From Lunatimonas salinarum (GTDB lineage Bacteria; Bacteroidota; Bacteroidia; Cytophagales; Cyclobacteriaceae): 64,000 nucleotides of DNA. Positions 18,424-26,808 of this stretch are shown piece after piece. The position numbers and the translations under genes were made by a program. The DNA is taken from contig NZ_JACVCV010000020.1 in NCBI RefSeq assembly GCF_017811155.1, positions 22,197 through 86,196 of the forward strand, given 5' to 3'. The notes below the pieces were generated by a model. The model was not told the origin of the DNA. It did no database searches and was given only the letters and a program-made list of their open reading frames with translations. Numbering within the stretch: the stretch's first letter is position 1; every line of letters starts with the position of its first letter.

Positions 18424-19698
18424 ATGAAAAAAGCATTGATTAAACCGCTTTGGTTAGGAATGGCCCTGACAGCAGCATTTTCGTGCAGCAGCCCAAAAAC
18501 AACAGAATTATCTGACAAACCAATAAAACAAATGGAAGTGACGGCAAAAGATATTTTAGGAAATCCCTACTACCAAGCAATCTCGTACGAAGGCTACCGG
18601 GAAAATTCAAGAGAAATCCAGCCTACCGTAGGACAGCTAACGGAAGACGTGAAAATTTTGTCTGCCATGGGAATCAGAATATTACGGACGTATAATGTAC
18701 AGTTTCCCCATGCTGCCAACTTACTAAAAGCGATAAAGGAGCTACAGGCAGACGATCCGGATTTTGAGATGTATGTGATGCTGGGTGCATGGATAGACTG
18801 CAAAAACGCCTGGACAGACCTTGAACCCGATCATTATGCCGAAAGTGAGCAAAACGAAGGAGAGATCGAACGTGCGGTTGCCTTGGCCAACCAATATCCC
18901 GACATAGTCAAAATATTGGCTGTTGGTAATGAAGCCATGGTCAAATGGGCCACCACCTACCATGTGCAGCCTTCGGTGATTCTCAAGTGGGTCAACCACC
19001 TTCAATCCCTCAAGGAAGCAGGTAAACTGCCAAAAGACCTTTGGGTCACAAGCTCCGACGATTTCTCATCCTGGGGCGGTGGCGATCCCCTTTACCACAC
19101 GGAGGATCTAAAAAAACTGGCCCATGCAGTGGATTACATCTCCATTCATACTTACCCGTACCACAATACCCACTATAATCCGGACTTCTGGAAGGTGCCC
19201 GCAGAAGAAATGCAGCTCGATGAAATCGAAAAAGTAGATGCCGCCATGCTTCGGGCAAGGGATTTTGCCAAATGGCAGTATGATTCGGTGGCCAACTACA
19301 TGCAAAGCATCGGAGTAGACAAACCCATCCACATAGGTGAAACCGGCTGGGCCAGTGTTTCCGACGGTTTTTACGGCACCGAGGGATCCCGGGCAACTGA
19401 CGAATACAAACAAGCCCTATATTATCAGCACATGCGCGACTGGACCAATGCTGCGGGTATTTCCTGCTTTTATTTTGAAGCATTTAACGAGCCTTGGAAA
19501 GACGAAAAAAATCCGATTGGTCCGGAAAATCATTTTGGCATTTTTACGGAATCCGGACAAGCCAAATATGCGATATGGGATTTGGTAGACCAAGGTATAT
19601 TCAGCAACCTCAGCAGGGATGGTAACCCGATTGTAAAAACGTATGGAGGTGATAAAGACAAGCTACTTGAAGAAGTGCTCTCACCTCCCGTCAAATAA
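18424..19698 (+). CDS. GH17 beta-1,3-glucanase-like lipoprotein
   Basis: The N terminus is a lipoprotein signal peptide with lipobox TAAFSC, so the protein is anchored to a membrane outside the cytoplasm. The rest (about residues 45-420) is a GH17 barrel with acid/base Glu170 in AVGNEAM and nucleophile Glu306 in GETGWASV. GH17 enzymes cleave or transfer beta-1,3-glucan chains. It is clearly different from the two shorter GH17 domains that follow, so it did not arise from the same recent duplication. Its position between the GH3 and transporter genes suggests it makes oligosaccharides for the fused permease. Confidence 0.87.
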   Translation: MKKALIKPLWLGMALTAAFSCSSPKTTELSDKPIKQMEVTAKDILGNPYYQAISYEGYRENSREIQPTVGQLTEDVKILSAMGIRILRTYNVQFPHAANLLKAIKELQADDPDFEMYVMLGAWIDCKNAWTDLEPDHYAESEQNEGEIERAVALANQYPDIVKILAVGNEAMVKWATTYHVQPSVILKWVNHLQSLKEAGKLPKDLWVTSSDDFSSWGGGDPLYHTEDLKKLAHAVDYISIHTYPYHNTHYNPDFWKVPAEEMQLDEIEKVDAAMLRARDFAKWQYDSVANYMQSIGVDKPIHIGETGWASVSDGFYGTEGSRATDEYKQALYYQHMRDWTNAAGISCFYFEAFNEPWKDEKNPIGPENHFGIFTESGQAKYAIWDLVDQGIFSNLSRDGNPIVKTYGGDKDKLLEEVLSPPVK

Positions 19699-19745
19699 CC
19701 TCCACCTAAACTACAATCCATTCCAAACAACAACTTCAAACCCCA

Positions 19746-22085
19746 ATGACCATGTCTACAATTACCCAAAAAGTCCCTATGGGCCAAAAGATTGCTTTTG
19801 GCATCGGCATGCTAGCCAATCAGATGTTCCCGGCCGTATTGGGAATATTTATGGTGGTGCTGGTACAAGACCTCGGATTTCCCGGTTGGATGTGGGGAAT
19901 CCTGTTCTTCCTTCCCCGCGTATTTGATTCCATTACTGACCCGATAATGGGATTCATTTCGGATAATACCAAGTCCAAATGGGGAAGAAGAAGGCAGTAT
20001 GTGTTCGTCGGTGCCGTTCTGTTGGGAATTTCCTTCGTGGTGATGTGGCAATTGTATCGGGAGAATGGCGTGGAATTCAATTTCCTGTACTTCCTATTTT
20101 GGTCTTTTATCTTTTATCTTGGGTTGACCATTTTCAGTGTCCCCTATGTGGCCATGGGCTACGAAATGAGCAACGACTTTCACGAGCGCACTGACATCAT
20201 GGCCGTGGCGCAATGGATCGGGCAATGGGCATGGGTGATCGCACCTTGGTTTTGGGTGATCATGTATGACCCCACCTGGTTTGAATCAGCGGATGTTGCC
20301 ACCCGGCAGCTGGCCTTTGGTGTGGGATTTGTCTGTATGATCTTCGCGTTGGTTCCTGCTATCTTTATTAAAAGTGAATCCACTTTGCATGAAAATTATT
20401 CTCCGCTAACGGTTAAAACCATCGGTTCAAGTCTCAAGGAAATCCTACAGGGGTTTAAAGAGGCCTTTACTTCTATCCCATTTCGGAAGTTGTGTATCGC
20501 CACATTTCTTATTTTCAATGCCTTCAACACCATCGCCGCCTTTTCCTTCTTTATCGTGGTCTATTACCTATTTAATGGCGATGCGGGTGCAGCGGGTGTC
20601 TGGCCAACGCTGTTTGGGAGTGTCGGCGCACTGGTGACCACCTTCATCGTGATTCCCATTGTCGCCAAGATTTCCAAAAAGATAGGGAAGAAAAGGGCTT
20701 TTATCCTTTCGCAAGGCATTTCGGTGTTTGGATATATCTTGTTGTGGTTCCTGTTCATTCCCGGTAAGCCTTACATGTTCCTTTTTGCGCTGCCTTTCTT
20801 TTCCTTTGGGATAGGCAGCTTATTCACCCTGATGATGTCCATGACCGCTGACGTGATTGATTTGGATGAGTTGAGCTCGGGAAAAAGACGGGAGGGAGTT
20901 TTCGGCGCCATCTACTGGTGGATGGTTAAGTTTGGCTTTGCCATAGCCGGCCTGCTAAGCGGGGCTATCTTGACGGTGGTTGGTTTTGATGCAACCTTGG
21001 AAACGCAGACGGAAGGAGTTGTGTTGGGACTTCGCGCATTTTATTCAGGGTTGCCTATTCTTGGCACCTTGGTGGCCATGTACGTGATGCGGGACTATGA
21101 TCTGACAGAGGAACGGTCCAACGAAATCAGGGCGATACTGGATGCCCGCAAGGCCCCTCAGCCCACCAATATAGTCCCGATTTATCAACCCAAGGAACCC
21201 CTGATACTTGCCGGTAAAACCACCCTGAAAACGGATATCGGGTTTTCCGAAAATGCGACGCGGGACATCAAAACACTTTTCGGCAAAATGCTCCATGAAG
21301 GCCTCCACGGAATCTGCTTTAGCCCCTATCAGGAAGGACAGAACATAGGAGAAATCCTGTCGGAGGAGCAGATACAAAAGCGGATGGAGATCGTGGCACC
21401 CCATACAAATTGGATTCGGTCATTCTCCTGCACGCAGGGAAATGAGTTTATCCCAAAAGCTGCTAAAGCCAAAGGATTAAAGACTATGGTGGGAGCTTGG
21501 ATAGACCGTGACAAAGCGAATAATGAAAAAGAAATCAACTCCTTGATCCATTTGGCCAATCGAGGGATGGTAGACATAGCGGTGGTCGGAAACGAAGTGC
21601 TCTTAAGAGAGGAATTGACAGAAGAGGAACTGCTATCCTACCTGAACAGGGTAAAAGAAGCCATCCCCGGTATTCCAGTAGGATACGTAGACGCCTATTA
21701 TCAATTTAAAGCACATCCCATGTTAGTGGAAACCTGTGACCTTGTTTTGGTCAATTGCTATCCCTTCTGGGAAGGCAGCCACATAGACCACGCCACTGCC
21801 CATTTGGAAAAAATGTACTCCCTTGCCAAGGAAGTGTCCAACGGCAAGAAGGTGATCATTACCGAAACGGGCTGGCCGAATAAAGGAAACAGCAACAACC
21901 AAGCACATCCATCAGTTGAAAATGCCATGCGGTACTTTATCAATATTCAAAATTGGTCTCGTGAAGCGCAAATTGAACTGTTTTATTTTTCCTCTTTCGA
22001 TGAATCATGGAAAGTACGGCACGAGGGAGACGTGGGCCAATCGTGGGGAATATGGGATAAAAACGAACTACTAAAATACCAATAA
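19746..22085 (+). CDS. GPH-family sugar permease fused to a C-terminal GH17 domain
   Basis: Residues about 1-465 form a twelve-helix glycoside-pentoside-hexuronide:cation symporter with the signature FDSITDPIMGFISDNT followed by KSKWGRRRQY. After a linker (about 465-500), residues 500-779 form a complete GH17 domain with Glu617 in VVGNEVL and Glu707 in ITETGWPNKG, so both catalytic residues are kept. In this transporter family the C terminus is cytoplasmic, so the hydrolase would meet sugar as it enters the cell. The frame is continuous with no sign of a sequencing join. The GH17 half is closely similar to the separate gene two bases downstream. Permease-glycosidase fusions of this kind are uncommon. 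Confidence 0.85.
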   Translation: MTMSTITQKVPMGQKIAFGIGMLANQMFPAVLGIFMVVLVQDLGFPGWMWGILFFLPRVFDSITDPIMGFISDNTKSKWGRRRQYVFVGAVLLGISFVVMWQLYRENGVEFNFLYFLFWSFIFYLGLTIFSVPYVAMGYEMSNDFHERTDIMAVAQWIGQWAWVIAPWFWVIMYDPTWFESADVATRQLAFGVGFVCMIFALVPAIFIKSESTLHENYSPLTVKTIGSSLKEILQGFKEAFTSIPFRKLCIATFLIFNAFNTIAAFSFFIVVYYLFNGDAGAAGVWPTLFGSVGALVTTFIVIPIVAKISKKIGKKRAFILSQGISVFGYILLWFLFIPGKPYMFLFALPFFSFGIGSLFTLMMSMTADVIDLDELSSGKRREGVFGAIYWWMVKFGFAIAGLLSGAILTVVGFDATLETQTEGVVLGLRAFYSGLPILGTLVAMYVMRDYDLTEERSNEIRAILDARKAPQPTNIVPIYQPKEPLILAGKTTLKTDIGFSENATRDIKTLFGKMLHEGLHGICFSPYQEGQNIGEILSEEQIQKRMEIVAPHTNWIRSFSCTQGNEFIPKAAKAKGLKTMVGAWIDRDKANNEKEINSLIHLANRGMVDIAVVGNEVLLREELTEEELLSYLNRVKEAIPGIPVGYVDAYYQFKAHPMLVETCDLVLVNCYPFWEGSHIDHATAHLEKMYSLAKEVSNGKKVIITETGWPNKGNSNNQAHPSVENAMRYFINIQNWSREAQIELFYFSSFDESWKVRHEGDVGQSWGIWDKNELLKYQ

Positions 22086-22087
22086 CT

Positions 22088-22972
22088 ATGTCGTTTAATG
22101 CGGAAAAAATTTTGGCACTTACCGGTAAAGACCTGCAAGGCTTCTCATTGGAAAAACTTGCGGAACTATTCCGAGCCACGCTGGATAAGGGGATGCATGG
22201 GCTTTGCTTTAGTCCCTATGTAGATGGACAGCAGCCTGGAGACCGACTCTCTGAAGAACAAATCCGAAGACGTTTGGAAATCATCCGTCCTTACACCCAA
22301 TGGATCCGTTCTTTCTCTTGCACAGAGGGCAACGAACTGATCCCCAAAATCGCCAAAGAACTGGGTATGAAAACCCTTGTGGGTGCTTGGTTGGGAAAAG
22401 AAGCCAACATCAACCAAGAAGAGGTTCAAAACCTCATCGAATTGGCCAAAGAAGGTTATGTTGACGTTGCGGCTGTAGGCAATGAAGTACTCTACCGCAA
22501 AGACCTGCCTGAAGATCAACTGCTTGAGTTAATTATAAAGGTAAAAAATGAGCTACCTGATATCCCGGTAGGGTATGTGGATGCCTATTATGAGTTTGAA
22601 CGCAAGCCCCTTATTACCAATGCCTGTGACATCCTACTTGCCAACTGCTACCCCTACTGGGAAGGATGTGCGCTGGACTATTCCCTGCTATACATCAAGG
22701 ACATGTATGCGAGGGCATTAAGGGCAGGCAACGGGAAAAAAGTTATCATCACCGAAACCGGATGGCCCAGCCAAGGCACGCCCCTTTATGGAGCGGTACC
22801 ATCCGATGAAAACTTCCTGAAATATTTTATCAACATCCAAAACTGGGCACATCAGGAGTCTATTGAACTATTCTATTTCTCGTCTTTCGACGAATCCTGG
22901 AAAGTAGGTACTGAGGGAGACGTGGGCGCCTACTGGGGGCTGTGGAATAAAGAGGAGCAAAAGAAATGGTAA
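22088..22972 (+). CDS. Stand-alone cytoplasmic GH17, paralogue of the fused domain
   Basis: The 294-residue protein is one GH17 domain without a signal peptide. Acid/base Glu133 lies in AVGNEVLYRKDL and nucleophile Glu223 in ITETGWPSQG. Long stretches match the C-terminal domain of the preceding gene, for example CFSPY, WIRSFSCT, IPVGYVDAYY, NCYP and LFYFSSFDESWKV, so the two arose by tandem duplication. It begins two bases after the permease-GH17 stop codon, so translation is probably coupled. It would act on beta-1,3-gluco-oligosaccharides inside the cell. Confidence 0.87.
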   Translation: MSFNAEKILALTGKDLQGFSLEKLAELFRATLDKGMHGLCFSPYVDGQQPGDRLSEEQIRRRLEIIRPYTQWIRSFSCTEGNELIPKIAKELGMKTLVGAWLGKEANINQEEVQNLIELAKEGYVDVAAVGNEVLYRKDLPEDQLLELIIKVKNELPDIPVGYVDAYYEFERKPLITNACDILLANCYPYWEGCALDYSLLYIKDMYARALRAGNGKKVIITETGWPSQGTPLYGAVPSDENFLKYFINIQNWAHQESIELFYFSSFDESWKVGTEGDVGAYWGLWNKEEQKKW

Positions 22973-23067
22973 AAATGGCCTTTCACCGCCAATCTAACTG
23001 TGTTCATTGGGGTGACTTATGGCTAAAACGATTATCTTGCTTCTCAGCATTTAATTGAAAAACACCC

Positions 23068-24642
23068 ATGAACCTAAACCGAAGAAAGTTTATTAGATCG
23101 GCTGCTTTTGCAGGTGCCGGAATTGCCGCTACCGGGGAGTTACCCGCAAGCGCTGCCTCAGTCTCAATCCATGCGAAAGAGGGCATTGAAATTGACCCCA
23201 CTCCAACCTTTGCATTATCGCCTCACCTATACATGCAATTTATGGAGCCACTTGGCCGTACAGATGGGTCTGTGGAGGCTGCCTGGGATTTTGATAAACA
23301 CTCCTGGCGGGACGATGTGATTGAAGCTACCCGGGATCTGGCACCTGGGATGATACGTTTTGGCGGTATATTCAGTGCATATTACCGTTGGCGGGAGGGA
23401 GTCGGTAAGCGAAGTAGCCGACAACCCATGCAAAATATCCTCTGGGGCGGTTACGAATCCAACCAAGTGGGAACTGCTGAGTTCGTCGACTTCTGTACCC
23501 AAGTGGGGGCCGATCCGCTCATGTGCATAAATTTCGAATCGGAAGGTGATTCCGGATGGATTACCGACAGCATGGGGAGTGACCGGCGGGGCAATGCCCA
23601 GGAAGCTGCCGACTGGGTGGACTACTGCAATAACCCGGACAATGCGTTAAGAAAAGCGCATGGGATCGATAAACCCCTGAGAATCCCCTTCTGGCAAATA
23701 GGCAATGAAACTTCCTACTCCAAAGACCGTTTCCCACTGGATACGGCCGCTCAAAAGACGGTCGAATTCAGCAAAAAAATGCGCCAAACAGACCCCTCGA
23801 TCAAGCTGATTGGCTGGGGAGGTTTACAGCGCTGGGGAGAGGGGAATGGAACCTACTGGGCCAAGGAAATGATCGAACGCGCCGGCGAACAGCTGGATTA
23901 TGTGGCGTTTCACCACATGTTCAACCCCTACCGAAATGATCCCCACAATCCGTTGGAAGGAGTGGCATATCGAAAAGATCCCGCCCGAACCTGGGAGTAC
24001 TTGATGAATACCAGTCAATTTCACGAGAAAAAAGTGGCCACCATGCGGCAGGAGGTGGAGCCATACGGCATGCCCATGGCCCTAACGGAATGCCATTATA
24101 CATTTTCTGGACGAAACCGAAATGAAGTAATGTCTACCTGGGCTGCCGGTGTTTCGTATGCACGTCTTGCCAATATAAACCAACGCCACGGAGACCTGCT
24201 CAAGATTGCCACCCTTGCGGATTTTTGTGGCACCCGTTGGCAGGTTAACGCCTTGATGATCCCTATTCCGAGGTCCTACGGCGAAGCATTCCTTATGCCC
24301 GTTGCCAAGGTGATGAAACTCTACAGGAAGTACAGCGGCTCTCATTATTGCAAAACGATCCTAACACCTAATTACCTGGACGTAGCCGCTAGTAGAAAAG
24401 AGAATACGCTTTTTGTTCACGTGGTAAATACGCAAAGGTCATCGCCTGTAAAAACCACCTTGTCCGTGAAGGGTGCTGAAATTGCGGCCATCAAAGTACA
24501 TGAGATGGCTACCGACCCGGAGTTTGAGGTGATCGAACGTGGGCCCGACCCGCTCCAAATACAAACAAAAGACGCTCCAACAGACGGCACCTGGACCTTC
24601 CCTGCCGCCTCGGTATCGGCAGTGGAAATCCAACTCAAGTGA
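23068..24642 (+). CDS. GH51-like glycoside hydrolase with twin-arginine signal
   Basis: The product begins MNLNRRKFIRSAAFAGAG, a Tat signal peptide, followed by a TIM barrel and C-terminal beta domain like family GH51 alpha-L-arabinofuranosidases. The candidate acid/base is Glu214 in WQIGNETSY, and the candidate nucleophile is Glu341 in ALTECHYTF. It is probably periplasmic or exported. Family GH51 also contains endoglucanases, and because every other gene in the cluster points to beta-glucan, arabinose need not be the substrate. It follows the GH17 gene by 95 bases. Confidence 0.7.
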   Translation: MNLNRRKFIRSAAFAGAGIAATGELPASAASVSIHAKEGIEIDPTPTFALSPHLYMQFMEPLGRTDGSVEAAWDFDKHSWRDDVIEATRDLAPGMIRFGGIFSAYYRWREGVGKRSSRQPMQNILWGGYESNQVGTAEFVDFCTQVGADPLMCINFESEGDSGWITDSMGSDRRGNAQEAADWVDYCNNPDNALRKAHGIDKPLRIPFWQIGNETSYSKDRFPLDTAAQKTVEFSKKMRQTDPSIKLIGWGGLQRWGEGNGTYWAKEMIERAGEQLDYVAFHHMFNPYRNDPHNPLEGVAYRKDPARTWEYLMNTSQFHEKKVATMRQEVEPYGMPMALTECHYTFSGRNRNEVMSTWAAGVSYARLANINQRHGDLLKIATLADFCGTRWQVNALMIPIPRSYGEAFLMPVAKVMKLYRKYSGSHYCKTILTPNYLDVAASRKENTLFVHVVNTQRSSPVKTTLSVKGAEIAAIKVHEMATDPEFEVIERGPDPLQIQTKDAPTDGTWTFPAASVSAVEIQLK

Positions 24643-24731
24643 AGGAATTAGGGAAGAAGGCCAAGCGGATGAAAGCAACGTCAGCGTAAGATACAAGCTA
24701 CATGGATTTCAGAAATAAAAATAGCTCCCAG

Positions 24732-24750
24732 ACTGAAATGAAATTTCAGT
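24732..24750. repeat. Palindromic site, copy 1
   Basis: ACTGAAAT and ATTTCAGT flank the spacer GAA, followed by GGG. Ten bases upstream is GAAATAAAAA, similar to GAATCAAAAA upstream of copies 2 and 3. It lies 139 bases before the first small membrane protein gene. It could be a regulator-binding site, a mobile palindrome or part of a decayed repeat. Confidence 0.6.
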
Positions 24751-24889
24751 GGGTAGAGGGTGTTTTTATTTTTCGGCCAATTACCTCCAGAAAGTGAGTT
24801 CATTCTAGAACATTTTGTCTGAAACCACACGAACAGTCTGAGAGGTGCTGGTTGAAGTGCTGTATTTCCTTGAACTAAACGAAGGCATT

Positions 24890-25081
24890 GTGGACCGATT
24901 TAGGAAAAGACTTAAGATTGTAAGTGTTGGCTTTGTGCTTGTTTTGATGACGTTTGGTTCCCATGGGTCGTTTAATCCGGCGGAAGTCGGGTTTTATACG
25001 TCCATAGGAGCCGGGATACTTTATTATTTTCTCACTTTATACGGTTTTCGAGCACTGGTTGAAAAAAGAATCAAAAAATGA
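24890..25081 (+). CDS. Small two-helix membrane protein, subfamily A copy 1
   Basis: With a GTG start at 24890 the 63-residue product begins DRFRKRLKIVSVGF and aligns from its first residue with the protein at 25283 (both reach LVLM then S/T-F at residue 22). An upstream GTG at 24845 would add 15 residues lacking in the paralogue, so it is less likely. Two hydrophobic segments flank the motif GSHGSFNPAEVGFYTSI, and the tail is basic. The function is unknown and no known family was recognised. The stop codon overlaps the next start by ATGA. Confidence 0.6.
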   Translation: MDRFRKRLKIVSVGFVLVLMTFGSHGSFNPAEVGFYTSIGAGILYYFLTLYGFRALVEKRIKK

Positions 25082-25275
25082 GAAGGATCTTATTGAAACC
25101 AAAGGTAGGAATTGCATCAATGAGCGTTATGTTTATGTGGCTAATGCCCTTTGGTACCTTTGACTTTACGGAGCTTGGATGCTATATCTGTATCGCACTT
25201 GCAGCCTCGTTGGAATTCAGCATTCGCTTTGCCTTGAAGAAATTCCAGACGGATTATTTGGATAAAGTAAAATAG
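25078..25275 (+). CDS. Small two-helix membrane protein, subfamily B copy 1
   Basis: The 65-residue product has a basic N terminus, a hydrophobic segment (about residues 10-26), the motif PFGTFDFTELGCYICIA and a second hydrophobic segment. It resembles the protein at 26809, which has PWGSFDVTSVGFYVCIA, and more distantly the two subfamily A proteins. The ATG overlaps the previous stop codon (ATGA), which suggests co-translation of A and B. The function is unknown. Confidence 0.6.
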   Translation: MRRILLKPKVGIASMSVMFMWLMPFGTFDFTELGCYICIALAASLEFSIRFALKKFQTDYLDKVK

Positions 25276-25282
25276 CCTTGCC

Positions 25283-25483
25283 ATGGATTGGAATAAAACT
25301 ATTCTCTTGATTGGATGCGTTATCTACACCTTGGTTCTGATGTCGTTTGAGTCCAATGGTTCGTTTGACCCAAGGGAAATCGGGTTCTATACTTCAATAT
25401 TCGCTGGAATTTTTAATTATTTTTTCTTACGGTGGTGGTTTCGTGGTGCGTTAAGCCAAAAAAACCAAGGAAAGAACCAGTGA
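25283..25483 (+). CDS. Small two-helix membrane protein, subfamily A copy 2
   Basis: The 66-residue product reads MDWNKTILLIGCVIYTLVLM, then the loop motif SNGSFDPREIGFYTSI, a second hydrophobic segment FAGIFNYFFL and a basic tail. It is a clear paralogue of the protein at 24890. It begins seven bases after the B copy. The function is unknown. Confidence 0.6.
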   Translation: MDWNKTILLIGCVIYTLVLMSFESNGSFDPREIGFYTSIFAGIFNYFFLRWWFRGALSQKNQGKNQ

Positions 25484-25531
25484 ATCAGACCCTTGAATTC
25501 TCCGTGATGGATCACCTTCAGTCGGTTTGAA

Positions 25532-25556
25532 GATGTCAGGGCTAAAGCCCCTAAAC
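25532..25556 (+). repeat. Dispersed repeat GATGTCAGGGCT, copy 1
   Basis: GATGTCAGGGCTAAAGCCC followed by CTAAAC; GGGCT and AGCCC form a short hairpin. Two further copies occur at 27166 and 27288, all in the same orientation, in non-coding DNA. It resembles a Bacteroidota intergenic hairpin repeat. Confidence 0.65.
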
Positions 25557-25633
25557 TAAACTCTGTTAAGATCGTTGCGTTGCCTTTGGGTATTTGCGTA
25601 AAAAAACGTCCGGAATCAAAAAAAATCTGGGTG

Positions 25634-25652
25634 ACTGAAATGAAATTTCAGT
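25634..25652. repeat. Palindromic site, copy 2
   Basis: ACTGAAAT-GAA-ATTTCAGT followed by GGG, with GAATCAAAAA 11 bases upstream. It lies 59 bases before the bacteriocin-like peptide gene, a distance fitting a promoter-proximal operator. Confidence 0.6.
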
Positions 25653-25711
25653 GGGATGGATTTAGGTCTGGGCATTCAGTTAAATTATTTCTAACCAAAA
25701 ATCAATTAGAT

Positions 25712-25915
25712 ATGAAAGAGTTAAGCATTGACAGAATGGCAGCAATTAATGGGGGAAATTGCGCCGTTGCAGTAGGTTTTGGAGTAGTTGTAGGTGTTGG
25801 TATGATAGCTTCAGCGATTTATGCCCCAGCGATATGGGCAAGTCCAAAAACATGGTTCGGTGCGGCATCGTTAGTTTCCAATACTGCTTTGGCAATTGAT
25901 TATGCATGCAAATAA
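25712..25915 (+). CDS. Double-glycine-leader bacteriocin-like peptide
   Basis: With ATG at 25712 the 67-residue product begins MKELSIDRMAAINGG, the form of a double-glycine leader removed by a peptidase-domain ABC exporter. The mature part would start at Asn16, contains a very hydrophobic glycine/valine/alanine segment and has Cys17 and Cys66, the latter next to the C-terminal Lys, which could pair. A longer in-frame start at 25580 runs through the palindrome and spoils the leader, so it was rejected. No exporter gene is seen in the window. A 56-residue two-helix protein follows and could be its immunity protein. Confidence 0.65.
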   Translation: MKELSIDRMAAINGGNCAVAVGFGVVVGVGMIASAIYAPAIWASPKTWFGAASLVSNTALAIDYACK

Positions 25916-26026
25916 TTTTTAGAAATCAGGCTATTTCGATTTATGAATTAGCCTGATTGTTTTAAATTTATAATATAATATTTAAATTACCGAACGAACA
26001 AATTTGCAACAAATAAAATATTAACT

Positions 26027-26197
26027 ATGAAATCTAAAATCGAAACTGTATTCAATATCACATTGATATTGAATATTCTCATCTTAGCTAATTTTATCTT
26101 CAAATTAGTTGATATAAATTTTATGGTAATTATTGGGTTGTTGGCAATTAACCTATTCGCCTTCTTAGGAAGAACCTACTACTTTCGAAAAACTTAG
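26027..26197 (+). CDS. 56-residue two-helix membrane protein, possible immunity protein
   Basis: This frame is only 56 codons, beginning MKSKIETVFNITLILNILIL and ending RTYYFRKT, with hydrophobic segments at about residues 8-26 and 32-48 and a basic tail. It lies 111 bases downstream of the double-glycine peptide on the same strand. Small two-helix proteins in this position are often bacteriocin immunity proteins. That role is inferred from context only, because no family was recognised. Confidence 0.5.
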   Translation: MKSKIETVFNITLILNILILANFIFKLVDINFMVIIGLLAINLFAFLGRTYYFRKT

Positions 26198-26720
26198 AAA
26201 ACCCTCATTCATAGATGAACGGACTTAAAGTGAGTGTAATTTATACAGAGAATACAGCATGACTCGTTACGCTTTATGGTGTTGAGGATGATGAAAACTG
26301 TACTATTAACACAGTGAAACATTCCTCCTAATACCTGATTGGTACCTTGCTTTGACATAGGTGATCCAATTCCGAACCTCGGATAAGGTTATTCTGGGTT
26401 TTAAAATCCTATCCTAAAATGTAATGGGTTTGTATTTACGTATGCGCACCAATTGAGTTGGTTTCAGCAGGACTATTTGGGTAAAATCAAATTTGCCTAG
26501 CCATCTTTTTAATGAGGGCCTATTACTAGCTGAAAACCTAGAAGTAATCCTCCACTATCGAAAGAGCGACGGGGTGGAAAGTACAAATCTTATCAATTGA
26601 TAAAATTTGTACTTTCTACTATATAGGGCCGACATCTCCTACTTGCATTGCCATAGATCTCCAATTAAAAACAATCCCCATTCCGTGAGAAAAACATCCT
26701 GAATCAAAAATTTCTTTCTT
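26198..26720. other. Gene-poor stretch
   Basis: No convincing gene was found on either strand. Short frames are broken by stops, and no RNA gene was recognised. The sequence AAATTTGTACTTTC near 26605 is preceded by its near-complement GAAAGTACAAAT near 26577, giving a possible hairpin of unknown meaning. Confidence 0.4.
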
Positions 26721-26739
26721 ACTGAAATTTCATTTCAGT
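26721..26739. repeat. Palindromic site, copy 3
   Basis: ACTGAAAT-TTC-ATTTCAGT followed by GG, with GAATCAAAAA ten bases upstream. The spacer is the complement of that in copies 1 and 2, but the flanks have the same orientation. It lies 69 bases before the small membrane protein at 26809. Confidence 0.6.
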
Positions 26740-26808
26740 GGACCGGAGTTAGCTTTAATAAACACAATATTTTCAGAGGCCCTACGCTTCACTTGGTCCA
26801 TTGGTTAC

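Noticed and set aside
25580..25915. 111-codon version of the bacteriocin-like peptide
   Set aside because: The longer start runs through the palindromic site and hides the double-glycine leader, so the ATG at 25712 is preferred.
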